Made by a program: the position numbers and the translations under genes
Notes under the pieces: model-generated
What the model was told of the DNA's origin: nothing
What the model saw: only the letters and a program-made list of their open reading frames with translations
Database searches by the model: none
Shown here: piece after piece, positions 7,649-14,182 of the stretch
Layout of the letters: the number at the start of each line of letters is the position of its first letter
Position numbering within the stretch: position 1 is the first letter of the stretch
Origin: Deltaproteobacteria bacterium
Lineage (GTDB): Bacteria > Desulfobacterota > Desulfobacteria > Desulfobacterales > JAFDCJ01
DNA: 17,164 nt
Reading direction: 5' to 3'
NCBI GenBank assembly: GCA_024277475.1
Contig: JAJRVC010000101.1
Span: 1 to 17,164, forward strand

Positions 7649-8623
7649 ATGACATTTGATTTGCAAACATGGATAAATGTAGCGGCCTTCACCGGTGGCG
7701 GCCTTGCCATGGGGCTAGGCGCTATCGGAGCTGCCATCGGAGAAGGCTATACCGCCGCTGAGGCCAATGCCGCCCTTGCCAGAGATCCCCGCAACTCCGG
7801 TAGTATTTTTAAATCGATGTTGGTAGGCCAGGCCATTGCCGAATCGGCATCAGTCTTTGCACTGGTCGTGGCCATGATCCTTTTGTTTTCTAATTTCAAG
7901 GCCACCTCGTACGCCACCGTATCCGCGTTGCTGGCAGCAGGACTGGCCATGGGATTCGGAGCGATCGGATCCGGCGTCGGATCAGGATTGCCGGCGGGAG
8001 AGGCCTGCAAAGGTATGGCTCGTCAGCCTGCCATGAGCGGGAAGTTAACTACGAATATGCTGATCGGTTCGGCCGTATGCCAGACACCGTCCATCTTTGC
8101 GCTGGTAACCGCGTTTATTTTAATTTTTTCGGACTTCTCATCGAGCCCGGCAAATCCCACATGGGCTGCCGTCCTGGGGGCAGGACTCGCATCCGGGCTT
8201 GCCGCTATTGGATCAGGTATTGGGGGTGGTATCGTCGCCAAAGCCAGTTGTGAGGGAATTGCACGCCAGCCTTCATCAGCCACCCCGGTGACCAATATTA
8301 TGCTTTTGGGACAAGCGATTACCCAGACACCGGCGATCCTTGGCCTATTGATTGCATTTATACTTGTTTTTAAACAGTTTGAAGCCACTCAGGCCATCGC
8401 ACCGGCCATGGCGTTGGTAGGAGCGGGGCTTTGTATGGGCATTGGGGCTATCGGGCCTGGAATTGGTGAGGGAATTGCGTCCAGCGGCGGTGTAAAATGG
8501 GTCGCGCGCAACGCATCTTTTGCCGGAGAATTAACCCGAACCATGCTGGTTGGTATGGCGGTTGCGGAATCAACAGCAATTTATTCAATGGTGATCGCCC
8601 TGGTGCTGATCTTTGTCATATAA
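7649..8623 (+). CDS. atpE: Four-hairpin fused F0 subunit c with two carboxylate-less hairpins
   Basis: A 324-residue membrane protein, about four times a normal c subunit, built of four tandem c-type hairpins (about 9-80, 88-160, 171-241, 249-324; eight predicted helices). Repeat-equivalent sites are evenly spaced. On the first helices these are E32, S112, G193 and E274; at the outer-helix ion site they are E65 (AESASVF), Q145 (CQTPSIF), Q226 (TQTPAIL) and E307 (AESTAIY). The outer hairpins keep both glutamates and the inner two have lost them. Polar loops are RDP, RQP, RQP and RNA, so the Arg contacting F1 remains in all four. The start is ATG 7649, just after the subunit a stop; a TTG at 7646 is also possible. 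It likely enters the c-ring, supplying two ion sites per four hairpins. Diverged repeats argue against an assembly duplication. Confidence 0.93.
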   Translation: MTFDLQTWINVAAFTGGGLAMGLGAIGAAIGEGYTAAEANAALARDPRNSGSIFKSMLVGQAIAESASVFALVVAMILLFSNFKATSYATVSALLAAGLAMGFGAIGSGVGSGLPAGEACKGMARQPAMSGKLTTNMLIGSAVCQTPSIFALVTAFILIFSDFSSSPANPTWAAVLGAGLASGLAAIGSGIGGGIVAKASCEGIARQPSSATPVTNIMLLGQAITQTPAILGLLIAFILVFKQFEATQAIAPAMALVGAGLCMGIGAIGPGIGEGIASSGGVKWVARNASFAGELTRTMLVGMAVAESTAIYSMVIALVLIFVI

Positions 8624-8655
8624 TTATAAGGTAAAATATAAATAAATTAACAATC

Positions 8656-8661
8656 AGGAGG
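8656..8661 (+). promoter_or_regulatory. Strong ribosome binding site of the single-hairpin c gene
   Basis: A perfect AGGAGG 7 nt before ATG 8669, in an otherwise A/T-rich 45-bp spacer. It is clearly better than the site of the fused c gene, which suggests that the single-hairpin c is made in larger amount from the shared transcript. Confidence 0.75.
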
Positions 8662-8668
8662 ATAAAAA

Positions 8669-8917
8669 ATGGCAATTGAAGGTGCAGATCTTGTTAAGGC
8701 AGCAGCATTCTTAGGTGCCGGTCTTTCTATGGGGCTTGGGGCCATCGGACCCGGTGTCGGTGAAGGGATGGCGGCTGCGAAAGCGTGTGAGGCCATCGGC
8801 AGCAATCCTAAGGAGGCCGGCCTGTTAACCCGAACCATGCTGGTCGGGCAGGCGGTTTCGGAGTCTACCGGAATCTATTCCCTGGTCATCGCGTTGCTGC
8901 TGTTGTTTGTCGTCTGA
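8669..8917 (+). CDS. atpE: Single-hairpin F0 subunit c with Na+-type ligand set
   Basis: An 82-residue two-helix proteolipid of normal length that forms the rotor ring. Its numbering coincides with the Ilyobacter tartaricus c subunit, whose Na+ ligands are Q32, V63, E65, S66 and Y70. Here these are E32 (GVGEG), V63, E65, S66 and Y70 (AVSESTGIYSLV). That keeps the Na+-type ESTGIY motif, with Glu in place of Gln at 32, as in the two-carboxylate c-rings of Fusobacterium. The polar loop reads GSNP where c subunits normally have ARQP, so the nearly invariant loop Arg is replaced by Ser45. The outer helix closely resembles hairpin 4 of the fused protein. It lies 45 bp after the fused c gene with a strong ribosome site. 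Confidence 0.96.
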   Translation: MAIEGADLVKAAAFLGAGLSMGLGAIGPGVGEGMAAAKACEAIGSNPKEAGLLTRTMLVGQAVSESTGIYSLVIALLLLFVV

Positions 8918-8982
8918 TTCAGTCAAATTCAGCCGAATAGATAATTAGTCGAATAGTCAATTGGGAATCTGGATAGCGTTCC

Positions 8983-9438
8983 ATGGAAATAGTTAGTAAC
9001 ATTGCATTGGTCAGTATTAATGAAACCCTGGTTGTTCAGTTGATCGGTTTTCTGATATTTTTGTTTGTCATCAATCGGATCATGTTTCGTCCTTTGCGAA
9101 ATGTGATGGCTGAAAGGCAAAGCCATATCGAACATATACGGCAGGATATTGTCGCGGCCGGAAAAAAATTCGAATCGCTTACCAATCAGATTGAAGAGCA
9201 GGAAGCCGCCGTTAAAATGGAAGCATATATGCAAAAGAAAAAGCTTGAAGAAGCCGGCAGCCGGCAGGCTGAAGAAATATTTGCTTCCACCCGGAAAGAA
9301 ATCGACGCAGCCAGAGATAAAGCACACAAGAAAGTCGCCGGGCAGGTCTTAGAAGCCAAAAAATATATTCAAAAAGAATCTGAGACCCTGGTGATAAGTG
9401 TTATTGAAAAAGTGCTGAATCGGAGGTTGAATCCATGA
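8983..9438 (+). CDS. F0 ATP synthase subunit b' (peripheral stalk)
   Basis: A 151-residue stator-stalk subunit: one N-terminal membrane helix (about 14-34, VVQLIGFLIFLFVINRIMF) after a short periplasmic start, then a long, charged, helical coiled coil rich in E, K, Q and A to the C-terminus. The RPLRNVMAERQSHI segment after the helix is typical of b/b' subunits. The stop overlaps the next start by 4 bp (ATGA), so it is translationally coupled with subunit b. Two different b-type genes imply a b/b' heterodimer. It is called b' from its position and its lack of a signal-like N-terminus; which is b and which b' is a convention here. Confidence 0.88.
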   Translation: MEIVSNIALVSINETLVVQLIGFLIFLFVINRIMFRPLRNVMAERQSHIEHIRQDIVAAGKKFESLTNQIEEQEAAVKMEAYMQKKKLEEAGSRQAEEIFASTRKEIDAARDKAHKKVAGQVLEAKKYIQKESETLVISVIEKVLNRRLNP

Positions 9439-10022
9439 AAGGGGTCAAAAAATTAGCCGGGATTTGCTGTTTTCTATTCGCCGTAGTTATAGGTATTCAC
9501 TTGCTGGGCACTGAGGCTGCGGCCGCTGACAATTCCGGCAACTGGCGGCCGATATTCGATCTGGTGATGCGGTGGTTGAATTTCGGCATTATCGTCTTTA
9601 TCGTTGTAAAATATGCCAGAACACCGATAAAGGATTTCCTGCTGAGCCGCAGGGAAGAGGTGGCCCGGGAAATTGAAATGATAGAGGAAAAAAAAGAAGC
9701 GATAAACAAAAACATTCAAGAAACCTCTGAAATGCTGGCTGAAAGCGAAAAGCGATTCCTCAGAATAAAAGAGCGAATCATCGAGGAAGGTGAAACAAAA
9801 AAACAGAAGCTTATTGAAGATGCGCAACATGAAAGCAGAATTCTACTTGCGAATACCACCAAAAAAATTGAAAACCAGCTTCTTGACGCCAAAAAAGCAT
9901 TTCATTCAGATCTGGTAGATAAAACCATATCTTTAGCAATGAAAAGACTCCCGGATGAAATAACTCCTGAAGACAACCGGCAATTTACCAATCAATTTCT
10001 GGCCAGCGCATCTGCACAGTAA
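9435..10022 (+). CDS. atpF: F0 ATP synthase subunit b (with signal-like N-terminus)
   Basis: A 195-residue stator subunit. The N-terminus has a cleavable-signal-like helix (about 6-24, ending in a TEAAAADNSG stretch) followed by a second hydrophobic helix (about 42-60, LVMRWLNFGIIVFIVVKYA) and a long coiled coil (about 70-165). A signal-like segment before the membrane anchor is seen in b subunits of several deltaproteobacteria. PIKDFLLSRREEVAREI matches the usual post-membrane region. It is the last gene of the operon: no delta, alpha, gamma, beta or epsilon gene follows, and the next gene is on the opposite strand. Confidence 0.88.
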   Translation: MKGVKKLAGICCFLFAVVIGIHLLGTEAAAADNSGNWRPIFDLVMRWLNFGIIVFIVVKYARTPIKDFLLSRREEVAREIEMIEEKKEAINKNIQETSEMLAESEKRFLRIKERIIEEGETKKQKLIEDAQHESRILLANTTKKIENQLLDAKKAFHSDLVDKTISLAMKRLPDEITPEDNRQFTNQFLASASAQ

Positions 10023-10047
10023 TTGGATTGATATTATTCCTGTCGCA

Positions 10048-10063
10048 GCGGCTTTCCAGCCGC
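10048..10063. terminator. Stem-loop between convergent genes
   Basis: A perfect 6-bp stem, GCGGCT / AGCCGC, with a TTCC loop lies between the end of the F0 operon and the convergent ACT gene. It has no clear T-tract on either side, so termination activity is uncertain. Confidence 0.35.
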
Positions 10064-10084
10064 ACTTAAATGATTATCCTGAAC

Positions 10085-10498
10085 CTATAACCTGTCAATC
10101 AGTCCGTTTCTCTCCAACAGGCTGACGGCCCCCGAATTATCTGAAAAACGAAAAACCATTACCGCAGTCCCGGGCAATGCACTGGCGGCAGTATACGTAT
10201 ATTCTATCCGGATATCTCCTCCTTCCAACATTTTAAGCATTCTGCTTAAACCGCCCGGTTTGTCGTTGGTTTCAACCGTGACGACATCGTTGACGACCAC
10301 AGCAAAATTGTTATCCTGCAAAATATTAATCGCTTTATCCGGTTCGGATACGATCATCCTTAATTTGCAATAGCCGTCACCATTGTCTACCAGGCAATGA
10401 GCGCGAATATCAACCCTCTCGTCGCTCAACAGAGATATTACCCTTCTCAGGTGTAAAGCTGAATTTCCGGTTAATACGGTTAATTGCTTAACGATCAT
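10085..10498 (-). CDS. Tandem ACT-domain protein
   Basis: A 137-residue cytosolic protein made of two ACT-type regulatory domains (about 1-66 and 70-137). The N-terminus (KQLTVLTGNSALHLRRVISLLSD) and the second domain start (VTVETNDKPGGLSRMLKML) show the pattern of a beta strand, a glycine-containing turn and a helix that binds small ligands, often amino acids, in ACT proteins. There is no catalytic domain. A good ribosome site (AAGGAG, minus strand) precedes the ATG. It is divergent from the MFS gene 53 bp away. Proteins of this type often accompany phenylacetate-CoA-ligase-like genes, but none is in this window, so its role is unresolved. Confidence 0.85.
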   Translation of the reverse strand: MIVKQLTVLTGNSALHLRRVISLLSDERVDIRAHCLVDNGDGYCKLRMIVSEPDKAINILQDNNFAVVVNDVVTVETNDKPGGLSRMLKMLEGGDIRIEYTYTAASALPGTAVMVFRFSDNSGAVSLLERNGLIDRL

Positions 10499-10551
10499 GA
10501 CTGACTCCTTCCGCTGTTGCCATATTGGATCGCCTCGTGTAAGTTAGTTCC

Positions 10552-11748
10552 ATGAGCAAAACCTCTCCTTACCGGCTGACACTACTTGTCTGTCTGGCGG
10601 AAATATTCGGCCTGGCGTCGATAGCAGTTTTTCCCGCCCTGTTACCGACATTTCTGACCGAATGGCGTTTAAGCCATACCGAGGCGGGCTGGATCAGCGC
10701 AGCCTACTATGCCGGCTATATGATTCTGGTGCCGGTGCTGGCCGGCATCACAGACAGAATGGATGCCCGCAAAATTATGGGAATAGGAGCCCTGCTCGGT
10801 GCCCTGACAGCTCTCGCCTTTGCGCTGCTGGCCCGCGGATTTTGGTCGGCGCTGGCACTGCGGTTTCTATCAGGTATCAGCCTGGCCGGCATCTACATGC
10901 CCGGGCTCAAGGTTGTCAGTGACCATACGGAGGGAACGCTCCAGTCACGGTTCGTCTCGTTTTACACTGCAAGTTTCAGCATCGGTGCCAGCCTGTCATA
11001 CCTTCTGGCCGGAGAGATCAATGCGCTGGCCGGGTGGCGTTGGGCCTTTGCCGCCTCGGCGACCGGAGCTGCAATCGCTCTGATCATCGTCTTTTTGTAT
11101 GTTCCTCCCGGAAAAATACGCGCCTCAAAAGGACAGACGCTGCTTGCGGATTTCAAAGTCGTCTTCAAATCCCGCCCGTCAATGGCTTATGTCCTCGGTT
11201 ACGCCGCCCACATGTGGGAGCTTTTTTCGATGCGCTCCTGGATTGTGGCTTTCCTGGCATTCAGCATGCAGATGCAGCCATCCGGCGCTTTTACCTGGAG
11301 CCCAACCCGGGTCGCCTTTCTGATCAACCTGATCGGGCTTCCGGCCAGCATCGGAGGCAATGAATTATCCCGCAAACTCGGCCGCCGAAAAGTAATAACG
11401 GTTGTGATGATCGGCTCGGCGGCGCTTGGATCAGTCCTGGGTTTTACGACACCTTTGCCTTATTTCCTGGTAACCGTTCTGGCGTTTTTTTACGGAATAA
11501 CCGTCACCGCTGATTCCGCATCCCTGACCGCCGGCGTTGTGGCTGCAGCACCGACAGGTTTCAGAGGGGCAACCCTGGCCGTTCACTCCACGATCGGCTT
11601 CGGTGCGGCCTTTCTCGGTCCCCTGACCGTCGGGGTCGTGCTCGATTTCTTCGGAGGCAACCAATTTGCATGGGCCATGGGTTTCCTGACCATGGCCGCC
11701 GGATGCCTTCTTGGGCCGCTTTTTTTGTCTCGCCTCAAATCAGAATAG
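10552..11748 (+). CDS. Major facilitator superfamily transporter
   Basis: A 398-residue inner-membrane protein with about 12 predicted helices in two six-helix halves, normal for MFS. The loop between helices 2 and 3 has a motif-A-like AGITDRMDARKIMG, and the matching loop in the second half reads GNELSRKLGRRKVITV. The loop 4-5 region (RFLSGISLAGIYMPGLKVVSD) is also typical. The substrate cannot be told from sequence; it resembles anion/cyanate-type or general MFS members as much as any. It starts 53 bp from the divergent ACT gene and ends convergent with the 3-hydroxyacyl-CoA dehydrogenase gene. The ribosome site is weak. Confidence 0.88.
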   Translation: MSKTSPYRLTLLVCLAEIFGLASIAVFPALLPTFLTEWRLSHTEAGWISAAYYAGYMILVPVLAGITDRMDARKIMGIGALLGALTALAFALLARGFWSALALRFLSGISLAGIYMPGLKVVSDHTEGTLQSRFVSFYTASFSIGASLSYLLAGEINALAGWRWAFAASATGAAIALIIVFLYVPPGKIRASKGQTLLADFKVVFKSRPSMAYVLGYAAHMWELFSMRSWIVAFLAFSMQMQPSGAFTWSPTRVAFLINLIGLPASIGGNELSRKLGRRKVITVVMIGSAALGSVLGFTTPLPYFLVTVLAFFYGITVTADSASLTAGVVAAAPTGFRGATLAVHSTIGFGAAFLGPLTVGVVLDFFGGNQFAWAMGFLTMAAGCLLGPLFLSRLKSE

Positions 11749-11824
11749 GTTCAGGCGTTATGTAAATCATAACTTGTCATATTTCGACTCCGCCATATTA
11801 AGATACTCGCCAGACTATTGCAAA

Positions 11825-12784
11825 TCATTCTTTATAGAGATTTTTCAGACGTTGCAGGAATTCCCGGTCACGCTTTCGAAGGGCCTCTCCAACCTCTGCT
11901 TCAGGCCCGCCGGCGCTGTAATCATAAAACCCTTTGCCGCTCTTTATCCCATCGTGTCCCCGGGAGACGATCGCTTTTAAGGCCTCGGACGGCGCGATTG
12001 AACTATGGATTTTGGGCAGCAGATTCTCCATGACCTTTGACCATAGCTGAAGGCCTCCCAGATCCATGGTTCTCAATGGACCGATGCCGGCCAGACGAAA
12101 TCCGATGCTGCCTTTAATCGCCTTGTCGATGTCCTCGGCGCTGGCGATCCCTTTTTCAAAAAGATCGAGCACCTCTCTAACCAGGGCAATCTGAATCCTG
12201 TTCACCAAAAATCCAGGAAGTTCCCGATTTATTCTAACCGGTACTTTTCGGATCTTCAGCAACAGGTCATAGGCGGCCTTTAACGTATCATCGGTCGTCT
12301 CCTCACCCCTGACGACCTCTACGGTTGGGACGAGTTGGGGAGGATTGAACCAGTGAGTCGTCACCAATCGTTGCTTATTTTTAACTGTCGCACCGATGTC
12401 TTTAAGGGTCAGAGACGAGGTATTACTTGCCAGGATCGCCTCTTGCCCGCAAAGGCCCTCGACTCTCTGGAAGATATCCTGCTTAAGAGCCAGGTCCTCG
12501 GGAATAGCCTCAGTAATGAAATCGGCTCCCTCCACCGCCAGTCTCAGGTCCACCGTACAGGTCAGGCGGTCAAGCGCCGGACCAATATCCCTGCTTTCGA
12601 TAAGATCGGCCTCCCTGAATTGCTCCAGGCTGTTTTTGATGTGAGCCTCCGCGCTGTTCAGAACGGATTGCTGAATGTCATACAACATCACAGGATACCC
12701 GCCTGCGATAAAGCATTGGGCAATTCCATGCCCCATAAGCCCCGCTCCAAGAACCGCAATTTGATGGATCTCTTCCAGCTTCAT
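11825..12784 (-). CDS. 3-hydroxyacyl-CoA dehydrogenase family protein
   Basis: A 319-residue NAD-dependent dehydrogenase, normal for the short bacterial 3-hydroxyacyl/3-hydroxybutyryl-CoA dehydrogenases. The Rossmann motif is GAGLMGHGIA (13-22), with D36 at the end of beta 2 favouring NAD. The catalytic set fits the family: the SNTSSL loop (120-125), H144 in THWFNPP and E156 twelve residues later, and N195 in GFLVNRI. The C-terminal domain includes DGIKSGKGFYDY. It would oxidise a 3-hydroxyacyl-CoA in beta-oxidation or butyrate-type metabolism. Related members act on L-carnitine or L-gulonate, and the W in THWFNPP leaves that open. GGGGAGA on the minus strand precedes the ATG. No other fatty-acid genes are adjacent. 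Confidence 0.9.
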   Translation of the reverse strand: MKLEEIHQIAVLGAGLMGHGIAQCFIAGGYPVMLYDIQQSVLNSAEAHIKNSLEQFREADLIESRDIGPALDRLTCTVDLRLAVEGADFITEAIPEDLALKQDIFQRVEGLCGQEAILASNTSSLTLKDIGATVKNKQRLVTTHWFNPPQLVPTVEVVRGEETTDDTLKAAYDLLLKIRKVPVRINRELPGFLVNRIQIALVREVLDLFEKGIASAEDIDKAIKGSIGFRLAGIGPLRTMDLGGLQLWSKVMENLLPKIHSSIAPSEALKAIVSRGHDGIKSGKGFYDYSAGGPEAEVGEALRKRDREFLQRLKNLYKE

Positions 12785-12886
12785 AAATTCATCTCCCCTG
12801 GAAAGCTGACTGCAAATTTACACAGAACCGCATGTTCCACATGCCTGAACCCTCTACAGTTGAATCGAAAGGCGCTAAACTTGTAG

Positions 12887-13070
12887 TTCCCTATAGCATG
12901 GAACTATTTTTCTGTAAAGGATATGGAAGCGTGCCAATGGCTCCTTGATCGGATAGGTGAAGCCGGCCTCAAGGCATCCATGGATGGCGGGGACATTTTC
13001 TTCGGTCTACCTGCAAATCCGGGCCGGGGTGTACTTATCGGGTCCCATACGGACACCCAGCCCCAGAACT
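12887..13070 (+). pseudogene. N-terminal remnant of an M20-family amidohydrolase (carbamoylase/hydantoinase type)
   Basis: The frame after the stop at 12884-12886 reads through SVKDMEACQWLLDRIGEAGL, then ASMDGGDIFFGLPANPG, then GVLIGSHTDTQPQ. This matches the order seen near the N-terminus of N-carbamoyl-amino-acid hydrolases and allantoate amidohydrolases: a helix with AGL, D-x-x-G-x-x-FG, and the GSH-x-DT metal-site motif. Similarity ends at about 13070. The glycine-rich GG-x-x-DG part that should follow is absent, and the frame runs into a GAAC-heptad array. Full-length members have about 400 residues, so this is a fragment of about 60. Confidence 0.55.
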
Positions 13071-13129
13071 GGTGCCCTGAATCCGACCGGTCGCAAAAAT
13101 CTCAGTCAGGCGCACTCCTGGTCTTCTTT

Positions 13130-13171
13130 GTCCTTGACCCTGAACGTCGAACGCTGAACCTGCGAACGGTT
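13130..13171. repeat. GAAC-heptad array, long form
   Basis: Bases GTCCTTGACCCTGAAC, then two 7-bp steps, then CTGCGAACGGTT. GAAC occurs at 13142, 13149, 13156 and 13164. The same flanks occur at 16413-16440, where exactly 14 bp (two heptads) fewer lie between them. Confidence 0.7.
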
Positions 13172-13457
13172 TATAAGTATTTATCTTCCTAATAGTATAA
13201 CCTTTATTGCACACTTGAATTTCTATGGCTTCAGGATTTTAGCAATAACCACTTGATTTTAAAGAATATTTTTTTAGTGCTATAAAAACCTTATTTTTTT
13301 GCACGAATTTTGCTACGATGCATTATACACAGGTTGACCGGTTCGCAGGCAATCCAAACAATGGGTATGCTGAAACAAAGATAAATATGACAAGATAGAG
13401 TTTACTCAGCCTCGGCGCCTGAGGGGAAAAAATCTGAAATTTCAAAGGAGGATTGTA

Positions 13458-14036
13458 ATGTTTAAAAAATTCTTAGTGCTTTTTTTTATAGTAAGCATGG
13501 TAGCCCAGGTAAAATTAAGTTGGGGGGATACCTATAACTTCAGGTATACAAGATGGGGAATGACCCCGGAAGAAGTCATCGCCTCGGAAACAATGGCTCC
13601 AATTGAAAAAAATGAGACTATAATTAAGTACAAAACTCAAATTTTAGATAAAAATGTTGAGCTACTTTATTTATTCGCCCAAAATAAATTAATAGGGGCA
13701 TCTTACCAGTTGGATGAAAATTATTTAAATTCCGAACGGTTTATAAAAACTTACACTCGCTTTAAAGAGGAACTGATTAAAAAATACGGGCCGCCCAACA
13801 AGGAAATTACCCATTGGAAAAATGACGCATTTAAATCTGATCGCAACAAATGGGGGATAGCCCTCAGTTTAGGGTATTTAGAATATTTTACATTTTGGGA
13901 AACCCCGAGTACCACCGTAAGTTGTGGACTGAAAGAAAAGAACTATTATATCCTGTGCTCAGTAGAATACTGGAGTATGGAATTTTCAAATTTATTGGAC
14001 AAAAACAAAAACGGGGATAAACCGAACCCATTTTAG
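13458..14036 (+). CDS. Secreted hypothetical protein
   Basis: A 192-residue protein I do not recognise. The N-terminus is a clear Sec signal: MFKKF, a hydrophobic core to about residue 16, and likely cleavage near 22-24 (LSWGD). The mature part begins FRYTRWGMTPEEV, a W-G-M-x-x-x-E-V opening seen in various small periplasmic proteins, and has a later KYGPPNKE turn. Two cysteines (in VSCGL and ILCSV) could form a disulfide. There is no lipobox and no further membrane helix. A strong AAAGGAGG at 13444-13451 sets the start. The coding sequence is visibly more A/T-rich and more lysine/asparagine-rich than its neighbours, and it lies between two GAAC-heptad arrays. Foreign origin is possible. Confidence 0.8.
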   Translation: MFKKFLVLFFIVSMVAQVKLSWGDTYNFRYTRWGMTPEEVIASETMAPIEKNETIIKYKTQILDKNVELLYLFAQNKLIGASYQLDENYLNSERFIKTYTRFKEELIKKYGPPNKEITHWKNDAFKSDRNKWGIALSLGYLEYFTFWETPSTTVSCGLKEKNYYILCSVEYWSMEFSNLLDKNKNGDKPNPF

Positions 14037-14080
14037 GCCCTTATCGGGCTTTATCTGACAACATATTGTAAGAAACTGAT

Positions 14081-14122
14081 GAACGTCGAACATTGAACAT
14101 CGAACGTCGAACGTTGAATGAA
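14081..14122. repeat. GAAC-heptad array, six units
   Basis: GAA recurs at 14081, 14088, 14095, 14102, 14109 and 14116, exactly 7 bp apart. Units are GAACGTC, GAACATT, GAACATC, GAACGTC, GAACGTT and GAATGAA, a different variable triplet from the array at 2204-2371. Confidence 0.85.
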
Positions 14123-14182
14123 TGTATTCTGTCTGTTTTAAAAAGATTTAGCGAATTGATTGAATATTGCCTATTTAAGGAA

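Larger units (their letters stand above)
12785..13457. other. Gene-poor stretch: hydrolase remnant, GAAC array, AT-rich leader
   Basis: 673 bp without an intact gene. Bases 12887-13070 hold a hydrolase gene remnant and 13130-13171 a GAAC-heptad array, both listed separately. Bases 13175-13440 are strongly A/T-rich up to the ribosome site of the secreted-protein gene. A weak promoter-like pair (TTGCAC near 13299, TATACA near 13324) may serve that gene. No RNA gene was recognised. Confidence 0.6.

Noticed and set aside
7649..8623. V/A-type K subunit or an assembly duplication of atpE
   Set aside because: Neighbouring a, b and b' are F-type, and the four hairpins are clearly diverged from each other.
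6259..10022. An N-ATPase operon (alternative Na+ F-type ATPase)
   Set aside because: N-ATPase operons start with atpD/atpC and include atpQ and atpR plus F1 genes; here there are two b genes, no F1 and a different order.
11757..11773. GTTATG/CATAAC stem-loop as terminator between convergent genes
   Set aside because: The stem is short and A/T-rich and has no T-tract.
12335..12886. 183-residue plus-strand frame
   Set aside because: It is antisense to the well-supported dehydrogenase gene and has no recognisable features.
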